From Lujinxingia sediminis (GTDB taxonomy: Bacteria > Myxococcota_A > Bradymonadia > Bradymonadales > Bradymonadaceae), in assembly GCF_004005565.1 (NCBI RefSeq), contig NZ_SADD01000001.1, forward strand, positions 1,364,001-1,428,000: DNA of 64,000 bases, read 5' to 3'. Below the pieces are notes generated by a model, which worked only from the letters and a program-made list of their open reading frames with translations, had not been told where the DNA came from and made no database searches. Below, in pieces: positions 1-10,760 of this stretch; the stretch's first letter is position 1; the number at the start of each line of letters is the position of its first letter. The position numbers were made by a program, and so were the translations under genes.

Positions 1-2
1 TC

Positions 3-1409
3 TATGATGTGGACGCAGCCCTCGACATCGACACCTCCTGGTTTGGAGAAGACACCACCATCGACGAGGACGACTGCGAGTGTTTTACCGACAATTACCC
101 CAACTACAGTGTCTGCGGCATTCCGGCGAGCCTGGAAGATGACTACAAACGCGACTGCAACGGACGACTCAAGGAGTTTCGTTTCCTGGTCAACGCCAGC
201 TTCATCACCGCGCTCTCCGACCTTTTACTGGAGCTCTACTACGAGCTGGAGTTCGAAAAAACGCTCTTTGAGGTGAACCTCGTTAAAATTCCTTTCGCCA
301 TCGGTCCCATCCCGGTGACGGCCAACGTGGACTTCCTCATCAAATTTACTGCCACCACCGACGGCGGGCTCAGCGCGTCCTGGGCAGGCAAGAACGCGCC
401 CGGCTTCCAGATGGATACGATGTTCGGAATCGAATACGTCGGCGGAGACTTTCACGAAATCGAGCAAGAGCCGCTCTCGGAGCCCTACGCCATCGACGAC
501 CCCGATCTTCTGGGGCAGGTCAACGCCTCATTGAAGCTCTCGTCTGACCTCAAGTTCTCAGGACTGGTCCTGAACTTTGCCGGGGTTACCGCCACCCTGC
601 CGAGCGTGTATGCCAAACTTGATGCAGGATTTGAGCAAAACCTCACCACCGGCGAGTCGGAGTGCACTCTGGAACTCTCCATCGGTGCTGCTGTCAAAGT
701 CGGGCTGGAGGCTGACGCGGGCTGGCTCGGCGACCTGATCGGCATCAACACCACGATCGACTGGACGCTCTTCGACACGTGCACTGCGGCCGAAGGCAGC
801 TTCCTGCGCAACCTCTGCTTCTACCGCGACTTCAGCGAGAACCTCGACTTCCTCTGTCCCGATCCGATGCCCGCACGTGTCAACCGTGTGCGCCTGCGCG
901 TGGACAACCCCGCGTACCCCACCGGCCAGAACACCCCGGGTAGCGTGCCCGTCGATGCGCTCTTTGTGCAACGCGTGCCTGTGAGCAGCGCCCCCTATTA
1001 CATCGCGCCGACTCGCATCACGGTCGACGGTGTAGAAAGCTCCGAAGCCCTGGCGAAGGTCAACGCGATCCAGTATCTGGCCTGCGATCCGGCACTCTGG
1101 GAAGATAAAGTCATCCTCTTCGATGACGAAATCGTCGTGGACTACGCCGATCCCTTTGTCGCCGGAGACCTCATCCGCGTGCACCGCCAGGGCTTTCCCG
1201 CCGGTGTCGCGGCTAACAACCCCACCAACCCCGAGGACCACGGCAAACTCTGCGTGCCCAACGGAAGCTTCCACATCGACGTGGGTCGCAGTGATAAGGA
1301 CCAGTGGGAGAACCTCATCCTCTACGTGCATAACTCCAGCGACCACCGCATCACCGAGAGCTTCCTGGAGCGCTTTGTCGAAGATGACGCAGGATCGGTT
1401 GGCAACTAA
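3..1409 (+). CDS. Large secreted/surface protein, 3' part only, unknown family
   Basis: An open frame runs in from the left edge (in frame from base 3) to a TAA at 1407-1409, so the N-terminus and any signal peptide are outside the window. About 468 residues are visible. The visible part is acidic, rich in beta-prone segments and contains many Cys, including clusters near the visible N-terminus (ECF...VCG...RDCNGR) and in the middle (DTC...NLC...FLCPDP), as in extracytoplasmic disulfide-bonded proteins. It has no transmembrane segment or recognised enzymatic motif. It is followed by a strong rho-independent terminator, so it ends its transcription unit. I do not recognise the family; a function as an exported structural or binding protein is only inference from composition. 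Confidence 0.75.
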   Translation, partial: YDVDAALDIDTSWFGEDTTIDEDDCECFTDNYPNYSVCGIPASLEDDYKRDCNGRLKEFRFLVNASFITALSDLLLELYYELEFEKTLFEVNLVKIPFAIGPIPVTANVDFLIKFTATTDGGLSASWAGKNAPGFQMDTMFGIEYVGGDFHEIEQEPLSEPYAIDDPDLLGQVNASLKLSSDLKFSGLVLNFAGVTATLPSVYAKLDAGFEQNLTTGESECTLELSIGAAVKVGLEADAGWLGDLIGINTTIDWTLFDTCTAAEGSFLRNLCFYRDFSENLDFLCPDPMPARVNRVRLRVDNPAYPTGQNTPGSVPVDALFVQRVPVSSAPYYIAPTRITVDGVESSEALAKVNAIQYLACDPALWEDKVILFDDEIVVDYADPFVAGDLIRVHRQGFPAGVAANNPTNPEDHGKLCVPNGSFHIDVGRSDKDQWENLILYVHNSSDHRITESFLERFVEDDAGSVGN

Positions 1410-1436
1410 GCCCCACACCTGGTGATGCTCAAAAAG

Positions 1437-1471
1437 GCCGCCGTCTCCATCCGGGGACGGCGGCTTTTTTT
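1437..1471 (+). terminator. Rho-independent terminator after the first gene
   Basis: The perfect 9-bp stem GCCGCCGTC (1437-1445) / GACGGCGGC (1456-1464) is extended by further pairs toward the loop and followed by seven T (1465-1471). It is preceded by AAAAA, so it could work weakly in the reverse direction too. It lies 28 bases after the stop of the upstream gene. Confidence 0.88.
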
Positions 1472-1551
1472 GTTCCCCCTCCCCGATTGCTCCCATCGCC
1501 GCACTTCGATAGCGTCTGGCCACAGTCCTACCCGAGCCCCGAGCCCGACCG

Positions 1552-2553
1552 ATGCCCTCTTCAATTCGCACCAACATTGTCTCCGGCGACCGCGTCATTC
1601 TGGCCCCCGAGCGCGCCCGACGCCCCCGAGACCATAAGCTCGTCCCGCCGGACACGTCGCATACCTCCGAAAGCTGCCCCTTCTGCCCGACCGAGCCCAC
1701 GCGCATCCCCGAGCCTATCCGCACCCGAAAAAGCGCCAGCTTCCCCGACCACGAGCACGCCATCACGGTCGTGCCCAACCTCTACCCGGCACTCACCCCC
1801 GCCGACGCCGAGCAGGCGTTCGCCCGGGGCCCCTATGACGCCTTCGGAGGCGTCGGCGCCCACGAGGTCATCATCGAGGCCCCCGAACACATCGAGCACT
1901 GGACCGACCTCGACGCCCGCCATATCGCCGAGATATTCGCGACCTGGCAGGAGCGCCTCTGCGACCTTCGAAACGACCAGCGCCTCAAGGACATCATCCC
2001 CTTCAAAAACATCGGCCCCCGCTCCGGCGCGACCCTGGCACACGCCCACAGCCAGATCATTGCACTTCCCCTGGTCAGCCCCCGCCAGCATCAGCTTCTG
2101 CAGCGCGGTGAGCACTACTTCGAGCTGCACCACCGCTGCGCCCTCTGCGACGCGCTCCACCACGAGGAACAGAGCGGCGAACGCATCATCCTCGAAGATG
2201 ACGCGATGCTCGCCTGGGCTCCCTTTGCTTCTCGATCGCCCTTCGAAGTCTGGATTGCTCCCCGCGCCCACAGCGCAGACTTCGCTCATGCCTCACACCG
2301 GGACCTCACATCGCTCGCACGTCACACCCGACGTATCCTCCAGCTCTGGGAGCAGGCCATCGGCCGCGTTGACCATAACCTCGTCTTGCACAGCGCCCCC
2401 TTTGCGTTCGCCGACAAAGCATACTATCACTGGCACCTGGAAATGCTCCCCCGGTTGAGCACCCACGGAGGGTTTGAGTGGGGCTCGGGCGCCTACATCA
2501 ACGCCACCGCCTCGGAGGTGGCCGCGCGCCACCTGCGCGAACTGAACAGCTGA
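1552..2553 (+). CDS. galT: Galactose-1-phosphate uridylyltransferase-like HIT-superfamily protein
   Basis: Likely transfers UMP between UDP-glucose and galactose-1-phosphate (Leloir pathway) in the cytoplasm. The 333-aa length fits GalT. The N-terminal CPFC pair (Cys42, Cys45) matches the GalT zinc site. The active-site signature GATLAHAHSQ is at about 159-168, with His166 in the nucleophile position and Gln168 after it; this HxHxQ form is the GalT branch of the HIT superfamily. A second RCALCD motif and a C-terminal HWHLEMLPR motif also fit. It ends 12 bases before glgA, so the two are probably co-transcribed and tie hexose-phosphate/UDP-sugar interconversion to glycogen synthesis. It could instead be an ADP- or other nucleotide-sugar phosphorylase of the same fold; the exact substrate cannot be read from sequence. 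Confidence 0.85.
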   Translation: MPSSIRTNIVSGDRVILAPERARRPRDHKLVPPDTSHTSESCPFCPTEPTRIPEPIRTRKSASFPDHEHAITVVPNLYPALTPADAEQAFARGPYDAFGGVGAHEVIIEAPEHIEHWTDLDARHIAEIFATWQERLCDLRNDQRLKDIIPFKNIGPRSGATLAHAHSQIIALPLVSPRQHQLLQRGEHYFELHHRCALCDALHHEEQSGERIILEDDAMLAWAPFASRSPFEVWIAPRAHSADFAHASHRDLTSLARHTRRILQLWEQAIGRVDHNLVLHSAPFAFADKAYYHWHLEMLPRLSTHGGFEWGSGAYINATASEVAARHLRELNS

Positions 2554-2565
2554 CGGAAAAATACG

Positions 2566-4101
2566 ATGGATTTGAGCCGCTACATCAAGACCAAAGACAC
2601 CAACTCCCAGATGGGCCGACGTCGGCTCAATGTGCTCTTCGCCTCCAGCGAAGTCGCCCCCTTCTCCAAGACCGGGGGCCTTGCCGATGTCGCCGCCAGC
2701 CTGCCCCAGGCGCTGGCACGTCGCGGCCATAACGTCTCCATCGTCACCCCCCTCTACAAGCACCTCGACCCGGAGGCGATGCGACTAAGCCGCCGCCTCA
2801 ACCCGCTGGAAGTTCCGCGCAAGAGCAAGAACCAATCCAAACTCGAAGTCACCATCTGGGAATCTCGTCTCGACAGCGGCGTACGCGTCTTCTTTGTCGA
2901 CGCCCCGGACTACTTCGACCGCGACGGCCTCTACGGCTACGACGACCAGGGTTTTGAAGACAACGCCGAGCGTTTTGCCTTCTTCAGCCGTGCGGTCGTC
3001 GAGCTGGCCATCAGCTCTCCGATGGCCATCGACGTCATCCATTGCAACGACTGGCACACCGGCCTGGTCCCCATCTACGGCAAGCATTACTACGCCGATG
3101 AACTCGCCCAGACCCGCTACGTGATGACCATTCACAACCTGGCCTTCCAGGGTAAGTTCGATGCGACGCAGTTCAAAGCCACCGGCCTGCCTCGTAAATA
3201 CAACGCTGAGAGCGAACTTCTCGATGCGAGCGGTGATCTGAACTACCTGGCCGGCGCGCTCCGCTACGCTGACCTTATCACCACGGTCAGTCCCACCTAC
3301 GCCCGCGAGATTCAGTCCGCGAAGGCGGGCTTTGGGCTTCATGACGTACTCCAGGCACGCAAAGAAGACGTGCACGGAGTTCTTAACGGTGCCGACTACG
3401 GCGTCTGGTCGCCCGACGTCGACCGATTCATTGAGGTGCGCTACACCGTTGAAACCCTCAACGGCAAACGCCAGAACAAAGCCCACCTTCAGCACAGCCT
3501 GGGCCTTCCCGTACGCCCCACCCTGCCACTGGTCGGCATGGTCAGCCGCCTCACCGAGCAAAAGGGTGTCGACCTTGTGGTGCCGGCCATTCGCTCCTTG
3601 CTCTCCGAGCTCAAAGACGAGCGCGACGGCTTCCAGCTCGTGATTCTCGGCGATGGCCCTGACAAGGTTCTGAAAGAGCTCCAACAACTTGAAGAGGAGT
3701 TCCCTCGCCGTGCCCGCATCCTGGGCGGTCACGACGAGGCGATGGCCCACCGCATTCAAGCCAGCGCCGACATGCTGCTCGTGCCCAGCCGCTTTGAGCC
3801 CTGCGGGCTCACGCAGATCTACGCGATGCGCTATGGCACCGTGCCCGTCGTTCACGCCACCGGCGGACTGGCCGACACGGTCACCGATCTTCGGGAAGAC
3901 CCTGAAAACGGCACCGGCTTTGTCTTTACCGAGCACAGCGCCGACGCGCTGGCCGGCGCCATCGAGCGCGCAGGCTCGGCCTACCGAAACTTCCGAAAGT
4001 GGCGCCCCCTGATGGTGCGCGACATGGCTCGCGACTTCTCCTGGCGGGAGTCCGCAATTCGCTACGAAGAACTCTTCCTCGACACGCTCAACGCCGACTG
4101 A
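2566..4101 (+). CDS. glgA: Glycogen/starch synthase, GT5 family
   Basis: Adds glucosyl units from ADP- or UDP-glucose to the non-reducing end of alpha-1,4-glucan. At 511 aa it is slightly longer than typical GlgA because of about 20 extra N-terminal residues before the Rossmann start RRLNVLFASSEVAPFSKTGG. The KTGGLADV nucleotide-sugar loop (Lys35) is intact. The middle has HCNDWHTGLVP and MTIHNLAFQG. The C-terminal GT-B domain has MVSRLTEQKG, PSRFEPCGLTQ and the TGGLADTV loop, all typical of bacterial GlgA. The start at 2566 is accepted because it follows galT closely; an internal Met at residue 16 is an alternative. No branching enzyme or ADP-glucose pyrophosphorylase gene is in the window. 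Confidence 0.93.
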   Translation: MDLSRYIKTKDTNSQMGRRRLNVLFASSEVAPFSKTGGLADVAASLPQALARRGHNVSIVTPLYKHLDPEAMRLSRRLNPLEVPRKSKNQSKLEVTIWESRLDSGVRVFFVDAPDYFDRDGLYGYDDQGFEDNAERFAFFSRAVVELAISSPMAIDVIHCNDWHTGLVPIYGKHYYADELAQTRYVMTIHNLAFQGKFDATQFKATGLPRKYNAESELLDASGDLNYLAGALRYADLITTVSPTYAREIQSAKAGFGLHDVLQARKEDVHGVLNGADYGVWSPDVDRFIEVRYTVETLNGKRQNKAHLQHSLGLPVRPTLPLVGMVSRLTEQKGVDLVVPAIRSLLSELKDERDGFQLVILGDGPDKVLKELQQLEEEFPRRARILGGHDEAMAHRIQASADMLLVPSRFEPCGLTQIYAMRYGTVPVVHATGGLADTVTDLREDPENGTGFVFTEHSADALAGAIERAGSAYRNFRKWRPLMVRDMARDFSWRESAIRYEELFLDTLNAD

Positions 4102-4236
4102 CGTCATTTACAGGCTCCGACTCGCCAGCATCTTCTCGCTCAACCCTTCTTCGGTCTGAGCGCGAGCGGAGCCCCCCCCTCCCATCGAATCAACTCGCGG
4201 CATCTGTCCACGTCTCTCTGATCCGAGGTTGTGCCC

Positions 4237-5787
4237 ATGACCACCAAGTCCAACGCCGAACGTCTCCAGGAGCTTAACGACGCCGCCGAGCTCGGTGGCG
4301 GCCAGGCCCGCATCGATCGCCAGCACGAAGCCGGCAAGCTCACCGCGCGCGAGCGCATCGACCTGCTCCTCGACGCCGGCACCTTCGTGGAGCTCGACAA
4401 GTTCGTCACCAATCGCTGCAACGACTTCGGCATGGCCGACCAGAAGATCCCCGGCGACGGCGTGGTCACAGGCTACGGTAAGGTCGACGGTCGCCTGGTC
4501 TACGTCTTCGCCCAGGACTTCACCGTCTTTGGCGGAAGCTTAAGCGGCGCCTACGCCGAGAAGATCTGCAAGGTCATGGATCTCGCCACAAAGTGTGGCG
4601 CACCGGTTATCGGGCTTAACGACTCCGGCGGGGCGCGCATCCAGGAGGGTGTGGCGAGCCTCGCTGGTTACGCCGACATCTTCTACCGCAACGTGCGTGC
4701 CAGCGGCGTCGTCCCGCAGATCTCGGCGATTATGGGGCCCTGCGCCGGCGGCGCAGTCTACAGCCCGGCCATCACCGACTTTATCTTCATGGTGCAGGAC
4801 ACCTCCTACATGTTCATCACCGGCCCGGAGGTCGTGAAAACGGTCACCAGCCAGGAGGTTACCAAGCAGGAGCTGGGCGGCGCACACGTGCACAGTGAGA
4901 CCAGCGGCGTCTCCCACTTTGAGACCCAGACCGAGGAGGAGTGCATCGCCAAGATCCGCGAGCTCCTCTCCTTTGTGCCCTCCAACAACGCCGAAGACGC
5001 GCCCTTCGTGCCGACCGATGACGCGTTTGACCGCCGCGACGCCGCACTCGACGCCCTGGTGCCGGAGAATCCGTCGAAGCCCTACGACATCAAAGAGCTC
5101 ATCGGGCATGTCGTCGATGACGGCTATTTCTTTGAAGTTCAGGAGGCTTTTGCCCGCAACATGGTCGTGGGCTTCGCCCGCCTGGGCGGCCGTTCGGTGG
5201 GTATTGTCGCCAACCAGCCCGCTCACCTGGCCGGCTGCCTGGACATCAATGCCAGCCTCAAAGGCGCGCGTTTTGTGCGCTTCTGCGACGCCTTTAACAT
5301 CCCCATCGTGACGCTGGTGGACGTGCCAGGCTTCCTCCCCGGCGTCGACCAGGAGTACGGCGGCATCATCAAACACGGCGCGAAGCTCCTCTTCGCATAC
5401 GCGGAAGCCACTGTGCCCAAAGTCACGCTGATCACCCGCAAGGCCTACGGCGGCGCCTACGACGTGATGAGCTCCAAGCATATCGGCGCCGACATCAACT
5501 TCGCCTACCCCACCGGCGAGATCGCCGTGATGGGACCGGACGGCGCGGTGAACATTATCTTCCGCAAAGAGCTCGCTGAGGCCGACGACCCCGTCGCCCG
5601 CAAAGACGAGCTCGTCGCCGAGTACCGCGAGACCTTTGCCAACCCCTTCAAGGCCGCGGAGCTCGGGTACATCGACGAGATCATCTTCCCCCGCGACACC
5701 CGTCCGCGCCTGATTCAAGCCCTGGAGATGCTTGAGAACAAGCGCGCGGAGAACCTGCCCCGTAAGCACGGCAACATTCCGCTCTAA
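4237..5787 (+). CDS. pccB: Acyl-CoA (propionyl-CoA-type) carboxylase beta subunit
   Basis: Carboxyltransferase subunit that moves CO2 from biotin to acyl-CoA, most like propionyl-CoA carboxylase beta or methylmalonyl-CoA decarboxylase alpha. Its 516 residues are the standard length. The two crotonase-type halves are visible: the first oxyanion-hole region [12 protein letters not shown] with [12 protein letters not shown], the second [25 protein letters not shown] with [12 protein letters not shown]. The ATG at 4237 is chosen because CGAGG at 4224-4228 sits 8 bases upstream; a GTG at 4231 would be too close to it. No biotin-carboxylase or biotin-carrier gene is adjacent, so the partner subunits must be elsewhere. 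It is monocistronic, ending at a strong terminator. The likely role is propionate or branched-chain/odd-chain acyl catabolism, or anaplerosis with the neighbouring citrate synthase; that is inference. Confidence 0.92.
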   Translation: MTTKSNAERLQELNDAAELGGGQARIDRQHEAGKLTARERIDLLLDAGTFVELDKFVTNRCNDFGMADQKIPGDGVVTGYGKVDGRLVYVFAQDFTVFGGSLSGAYAEKICKVMDLATKCGAPVIGLNDSGGARIQEGVASLAGYADIFYRNVRASGVVPQISAIMGPCAGGAVYSPAITDFIFMVQDTSYMFITGPEVVKTVTSQEVTKQELGGAHVHSETSGVSHFETQTEEECIAKIRELLSFVPSNNAEDAPFVPTDDAFDRRDAALDALVPENPSKPYDIKELIGHVVDDGYFFEVQEAFARNMVVGFARLGGRSVGIVANQPAHLAGCLDINASLKGARFVRFCDAFNIPIVTLVDVPGFLPGVDQEYGGIIKHGAKLLFAYAEATVPKVTLITRKAYGGAYDVMSSKHIGADINFAYPTGEIAVMGPDGAVNIIFRKELAEADDPVARKDELVAEYRETFANPFKAAELGYIDEIIFPRDTRPRLIQALEMLENKRAENLPRKHGNIPL

Positions 5788-5813
5788 GCCTTTCCATCAG
5801 GCAATCAGCAAAG

Positions 5814-5845
5814 CCGCGACTCTTCACAGGGTCGCGGTTTTTTTT
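5814..5845 (+). terminator. Rho-independent terminator of the acyl-CoA carboxylase gene
   Basis: The 7-bp stem CCGCGAC (5814-5820) / GTCGCGG (5831-5837) has a 10-base loop and is followed directly by eight T (5838-5845). Confidence 0.88.
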
Positions 5846-5938
5846 GTTGCTCCATGAAACGAGCCGGGCTTCGGCGCATCCATTTTTCGGCATGCGATGA
5901 AGGCTCCTATGTGGCGGCACAACGCCCGATCCATGGCC

Positions 5939-5971
5939 GAAAAAAACGGGCCCCGATGGTTCGGGGCCCGT
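5939..5971 (-). terminator. Rho-independent terminator of citrate synthase
   Basis: The perfect 11-bp stem ACGGGCCCCGA (5946-5956) / TCGGGGCCCGT (5961-5971) has loop TGGT and an A run at 5941-5946 on the plus strand, which is the U tract on the minus strand. It lies 33 bases beyond the gltA stop and ends transcription entering the convergent carboxylase gene. Confidence 0.88.
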
Positions 5972-6003
5972 TCGTGTGTTTCTACACCTGAATCACCGGC
6001 GAC

Positions 6004-7269
<1,266 letters not shown>

Positions 7270-7473
7270 TGACTATCTCCGTCGAAGACTTTGTCACTAA
7301 AACCAACAGTTATGCTTGCTTGCGCGGGCCCAAGGGTAGGGACCGATTTTGGGTGCGCCAGGGCGCGCAGAGCGTAACAGCAATGCCCCCGATTGGGAAG
7401 GCGCCCTAAGCCGTTGAGAACATTACCATCGCCGCGATTAACGCCGCGCGTCACGTTTGAAAATTCGGGCGAC

Positions 7474-9771
7474 TTAACGCTCCGCGTCACTCTTCTTCTC
7501 GGCATCGTCCACGCGCGCCGGGTCATCGGGCGCGCAGGGGACCTTGGCCAGCACAAACTTCAGATTCTCGTTGTGCACAAGGCAGGCCTGGCCTTTCCAG
7601 CGTTCGGGGAGCTTTCGCTGAAACTCCCCGCGGTAGCGCACGTTCTGCATGATCGCGTAGATCGGTCCTTCCGTCTGCTCTTTTTTATACTTCTCCCAGT
7701 CCTCATCGCTGCGAATGGGAATGACCAGGTTGTGGGTGTGGTAGACCTCGCCACGCCAGTTGAGGCGATAGGCGATCACCGGCTCCTCACAGTACGTCTT
7801 GCGGGTATCGGCCCCGGGTGGAGCTTCCACCTCGGTGCAGAGATCGTAGTAGCGGTCCCATAGCTGCTTCTGGCTCATCGTCGAGCTGATGGTCGGCATG
7901 TAGATGTTCAGGCAGAAAAACGCCATCGCAAGTGCTCCGACCCCGGTAACGCCCAGCGCCACTCTGCGCACGCGTTCGCCGCGGGCAAGCCCCATCCCCA
8001 GCGCACCCAGCACGCAGAGGGTCACAATGGGTTTGAGCCAGGTCTGGAAGTACGGGTCCCACGCCCCGTGGTTCCATTCGCGCTCGTAGCGGTAGGAGAA
8101 GAGGTTTTTGATCTGCTGCGGGTCGAGCACAAACTCCACAGCGATCACCGCCGCGATCACCGCGCCCACTCCAAAGAGCGCCCCCCCCAGGGGAAGGTCG
8201 CCGTCGAGCAGATCATCGATCGCCAACGCCACCAGCATCGCCAGCGCCGGCACCACCGGAAAGATGTAGTGGTGGAACTTCGTGCTCGAGAGCGTAAAGA
8301 GCGTAAAGGCCACCAGCGCCCACATCAGCAACATCAGGCTTGCGCGGCCCTCGTCGCTGTTAAGCCGCACCTTATGGCCGCCGAAGAAACGGGCGATCGC
8401 CGCCGGCACAAAGCCCACCCAGGGAAAGAGCCCGTAACCCAGCCAACGCAAAAAGTGCTCAAAAGAGCCGGTGGTCAGCTGGTGTACGCCACTTGTAAGG
8501 CGCTTAAAGTGATCGTGCACAAAGAAGCGGTTCCAGAAGCCCGGGTGGTGCCGAATCAGCATCGCGGCGTACCAGGGGAAAGCCACCGCGATAAACACCA
8601 GCACGCCGCGCCAGAACTCTACCCGCTTCATCAGCGACCATTCCCGCGTGATCAAAATGTAGAGGAAGAGCACCGCGCCGGGCAGCATAAAGCCCAGCAA
8701 CCCCTTGGCCAGCGTCGCAAGCCCGATGAAGGCATAGAAGGTGAGCATGTAGATGCGACCGCGATGCACCGTGGGTCGCTCCAGCGTCAGGTAGAGAACG
8801 CCGAGCACGCACGAGGCGTAGAGGGCGGCCTGGGTGGGGCCCCAGACAAACCATCCCAGCAACGCGCGAGGGCGATCTGCAGCGGTAATCAGCACGCCGA
8901 GCAGAGTCGCAAAGAGCGGCGCCCAGGTCAGCAGCACCCCGGCCAGCGCGATCTTCTTGCGGCGAGTGTGGTTCCAGACGAGCCCGGCGACGATCAGGAG
9001 GGCGCTGAGGATGAAGATCACACCGAAGACGATCACCACCAGGTTGACCGAATCGCCCAACGCGTCCATCAGCGCGTTCTTCGGGCCTCGCCAACGCGAG
9101 AGGCCGATGAGCACAAGCGATATCTGCGGGATGGTCAGCACGCCGATCCAACCCAGGCCCAGCGCATAGGTGAACTTGCTGGCCAGCATATCGCGATCTT
9201 TACCAAAGGCCCCCATCATAAAGAAGCACATGCCCACCGTCATCATGCCCACAAAAGGCATGTCGGTCTGGGCCTGCCGCCCGAGCATAAACCAGAAGGG
9301 GGAGCTTGCGAGCACCAGCGCCATCAACCCGCCGGCACGGCGCTTAAAGACCGTCGCCCCGAAGGCATAGACCGACATGATGCCCAGCGCGCCGATCAGC
9401 GCCACCCCCAGACGCACGGCAAACGCGTTGACGCCGAAGATCTCCATACCGATCGCCATCATCCACATCAGGAGGATCGGCTTGGAGTAGAAGTAGGAGC
9501 CCTCGGTGCCCCCCTTGGAGTCGACCCAGTGGCTTCCCCACCAGGTGCTGATCCAGTCGTTGCGCTCGGTGATCTGGCGGCCCACTTCGCCGTAGTGCGT
9601 CTCCCAGGGGTCCCAGAGTCCGAAGCTGCCGACAAAGGGCAGCACGACGGCCAGGGCCAGAAGAAAGACCCAGCCATGGGTTTTCAAAAAGTCGGTCGGG
9701 CGTTGTACAAAGCCATCGAGCTCTCGCCACCACATGCGGGCGGGGGTGGCGTCGGGGGCGCTCTCACTCAT
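7474..9771 (-). CDS. GT39/ArnT-like membrane glycosyltransferase (GT-C fold)
   Basis: A 765-aa polytopic protein resembling dolichyl-phosphate-mannose mannosyltransferase/ArnT-type enzymes, which use polyprenyl-phosphate sugars on the outer face of the inner membrane. The first transmembrane helix (GWVFLLALAVVLPFVG) is followed by the GT-C motif region LWDPWETHYGEVGRQI with acidic residues in the first periplasmic loop, then GSYFYSKPILLMWMMA, as in GT39. More than ten hydrophobic helices follow, with a C-terminal soluble domain of about 150 residues that includes several Cys. The ATG at 9771 is preferred to an in-frame TTG at 9801 because the added residues look non-coding. It stands alone between gltA and a divergent transglycosylase. 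The acceptor (lipid A, protein or other glycan) is unknown. Confidence 0.82.
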   Translation of the reverse strand: MSESAPDATPARMWWRELDGFVQRPTDFLKTHGWVFLLALAVVLPFVGSFGLWDPWETHYGEVGRQITERNDWISTWWGSHWVDSKGGTEGSYFYSKPILLMWMMAIGMEIFGVNAFAVRLGVALIGALGIMSVYAFGATVFKRRAGGLMALVLASSPFWFMLGRQAQTDMPFVGMMTVGMCFFMMGAFGKDRDMLASKFTYALGLGWIGVLTIPQISLVLIGLSRWRGPKNALMDALGDSVNLVVIVFGVIFILSALLIVAGLVWNHTRRKKIALAGVLLTWAPLFATLLGVLITAADRPRALLGWFVWGPTQAALYASCVLGVLYLTLERPTVHRGRIYMLTFYAFIGLATLAKGLLGFMLPGAVLFLYILITREWSLMKRVEFWRGVLVFIAVAFPWYAAMLIRHHPGFWNRFFVHDHFKRLTSGVHQLTTGSFEHFLRWLGYGLFPWVGFVPAAIARFFGGHKVRLNSDEGRASLMLLMWALVAFTLFTLSSTKFHHYIFPVVPALAMLVALAIDDLLDGDLPLGGALFGVGAVIAAVIAVEFVLDPQQIKNLFSYRYEREWNHGAWDPYFQTWLKPIVTLCVLGALGMGLARGERVRRVALGVTGVGALAMAFFCLNIYMPTISSTMSQKQLWDRYYDLCTEVEAPPGADTRKTYCEEPVIAYRLNWRGEVYHTHNLVIPIRSDEDWEKYKKEQTEGPIYAIMQNVRYRGEFQRKLPERWKGQACLVHNENLKFVLAKVPCAPDDPARVDDAEKKSDAER

Positions 9772-10055
9772 CGGTGTGTCCGTCGCTGATTTGCATTGCA
9801 AGAAGCGCCCCCATTTTCGCCGGGCGCGAAGCCTGCGGAGTGTAGGGAAGCGCGCAAGGCGGTGTCAATCACGCCCGTTCGCAGGCTTGAGTCCGTCGGG
9901 TTTCGCCCGGTTCACAGCGAGATTGGCGCGCCTCGGGCTTTTCTTGCCCGGGAGGAGAAGCTGTCCTCTAATGCATGCCGTGTACGTGGGCATCGGTTTG
10001 CGACACGGCGACTGCTTCAAAGGGATTTCCCGGGTCTTAGCTACGGAGTGAAAGA

Positions 10056-10760
10056 ATGGTCGGTCGATATCTTGCAGCGATGAGCGCCGCAGCGATGCTG
10101 GTGTTCGGCGCCTCTACGGCCGCCGCTCAGCTCTACTCTTACGAAACTCCCAGTGGCGAGGTGCTGATCACCAGTGAACGTCACCCGGAGTATAAGTTGC
10201 TCGAAGTGCTCAGTGAGGGGCCCTCCGCACGACCACAGCCCCGGCCGTCTTCCGCCTCATCACGTGCAACACCATCGACCGCACAGCCCACGGCCGACCC
10301 GCAGCTCTCCCGGGCCCGGGAGGACGCCCGCCGTGGTCTTCCCGGCTCGTTTAATGCGCGCGAGGCTTACTTCGACGACCTGATCGAAGAAGCCGCCCTG
10401 GCCTACGACTTGCCCTTTGGTTTCATTAAAGCGGTCATTCGCGTGGAGAGCGCCTTTCAACCCCACGTGGTCAGCCACGCCGGCGCCATGGGTTTGATGC
10501 AGTTGATGCCGCGCACCGCCGAGTCGCTCGGCGTGAGCAACGCCTTTGACGCTCGACAGAACGTCTTTGGAGGCGCAAAGTTCCTGCGCATCTTGATCGA
10601 GCGCTACGATGGGGATATCAACCTGATCCTCGCCGCCTACAACGCGGGCGATGTGGCCGTGCGTCGCTATGACGGCATCCCCTACCCGCAGACTCGCGAG
10701 TATGTCGCGTCGGTCTATTACTGGTATCAGGTCTACTCAGCCCAAGCGGAGACGCCGTGA
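10056..10760 (+). CDS. Lytic murein transglycosylase (SLT domain), periplasmic
   Basis: Cleaves the MurNAc-GlcNAc bond of peptidoglycan to give 1,6-anhydro products. Residues 1-24 are a Sec signal peptide ending ASTAAAQ. Residues 26-50 (LYSYETPSGEVLITSE) resemble the small beta domain often fused upstream of SLT domains (DUF4124-like). A Pro/Ser/Ala linker follows to about residue 95. The SLT domain spans about 105-230, with catalytic Glu131 in AVIRVESAFQPHVVSHAGAMG, then MQLMPRTAESLGV and AAYNAGDVAV. GGAG at 10045-10048 supports the ATG. The stop overlaps the pgsA GTG by 4 bases, implying translational coupling of a cell-wall enzyme to phospholipid synthesis. Confidence 0.92.
   Translation: MVGRYLAAMSAAAMLVFGASTAAAQLYSYETPSGEVLITSERHPEYKLLEVLSEGPSARPQPRPSSASSRATPSTAQPTADPQLSRAREDARRGLPGSFNAREAYFDDLIEEAALAYDLPFGFIKAVIRVESAFQPHVVSHAGAMGLMQLMPRTAESLGVSNAFDARQNVFGGAKFLRILIERYDGDINLILAAYNAGDVAVRRYDGIPYPQTREYVASVYYWYQVYSAQAETP

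Noticed and set aside
8068-9789. Long plus-strand open frame (about 570 codons)
   Set aside because: Antisense to the glycosyltransferase; its composition is His/Gln/Arg-rich with no motif.
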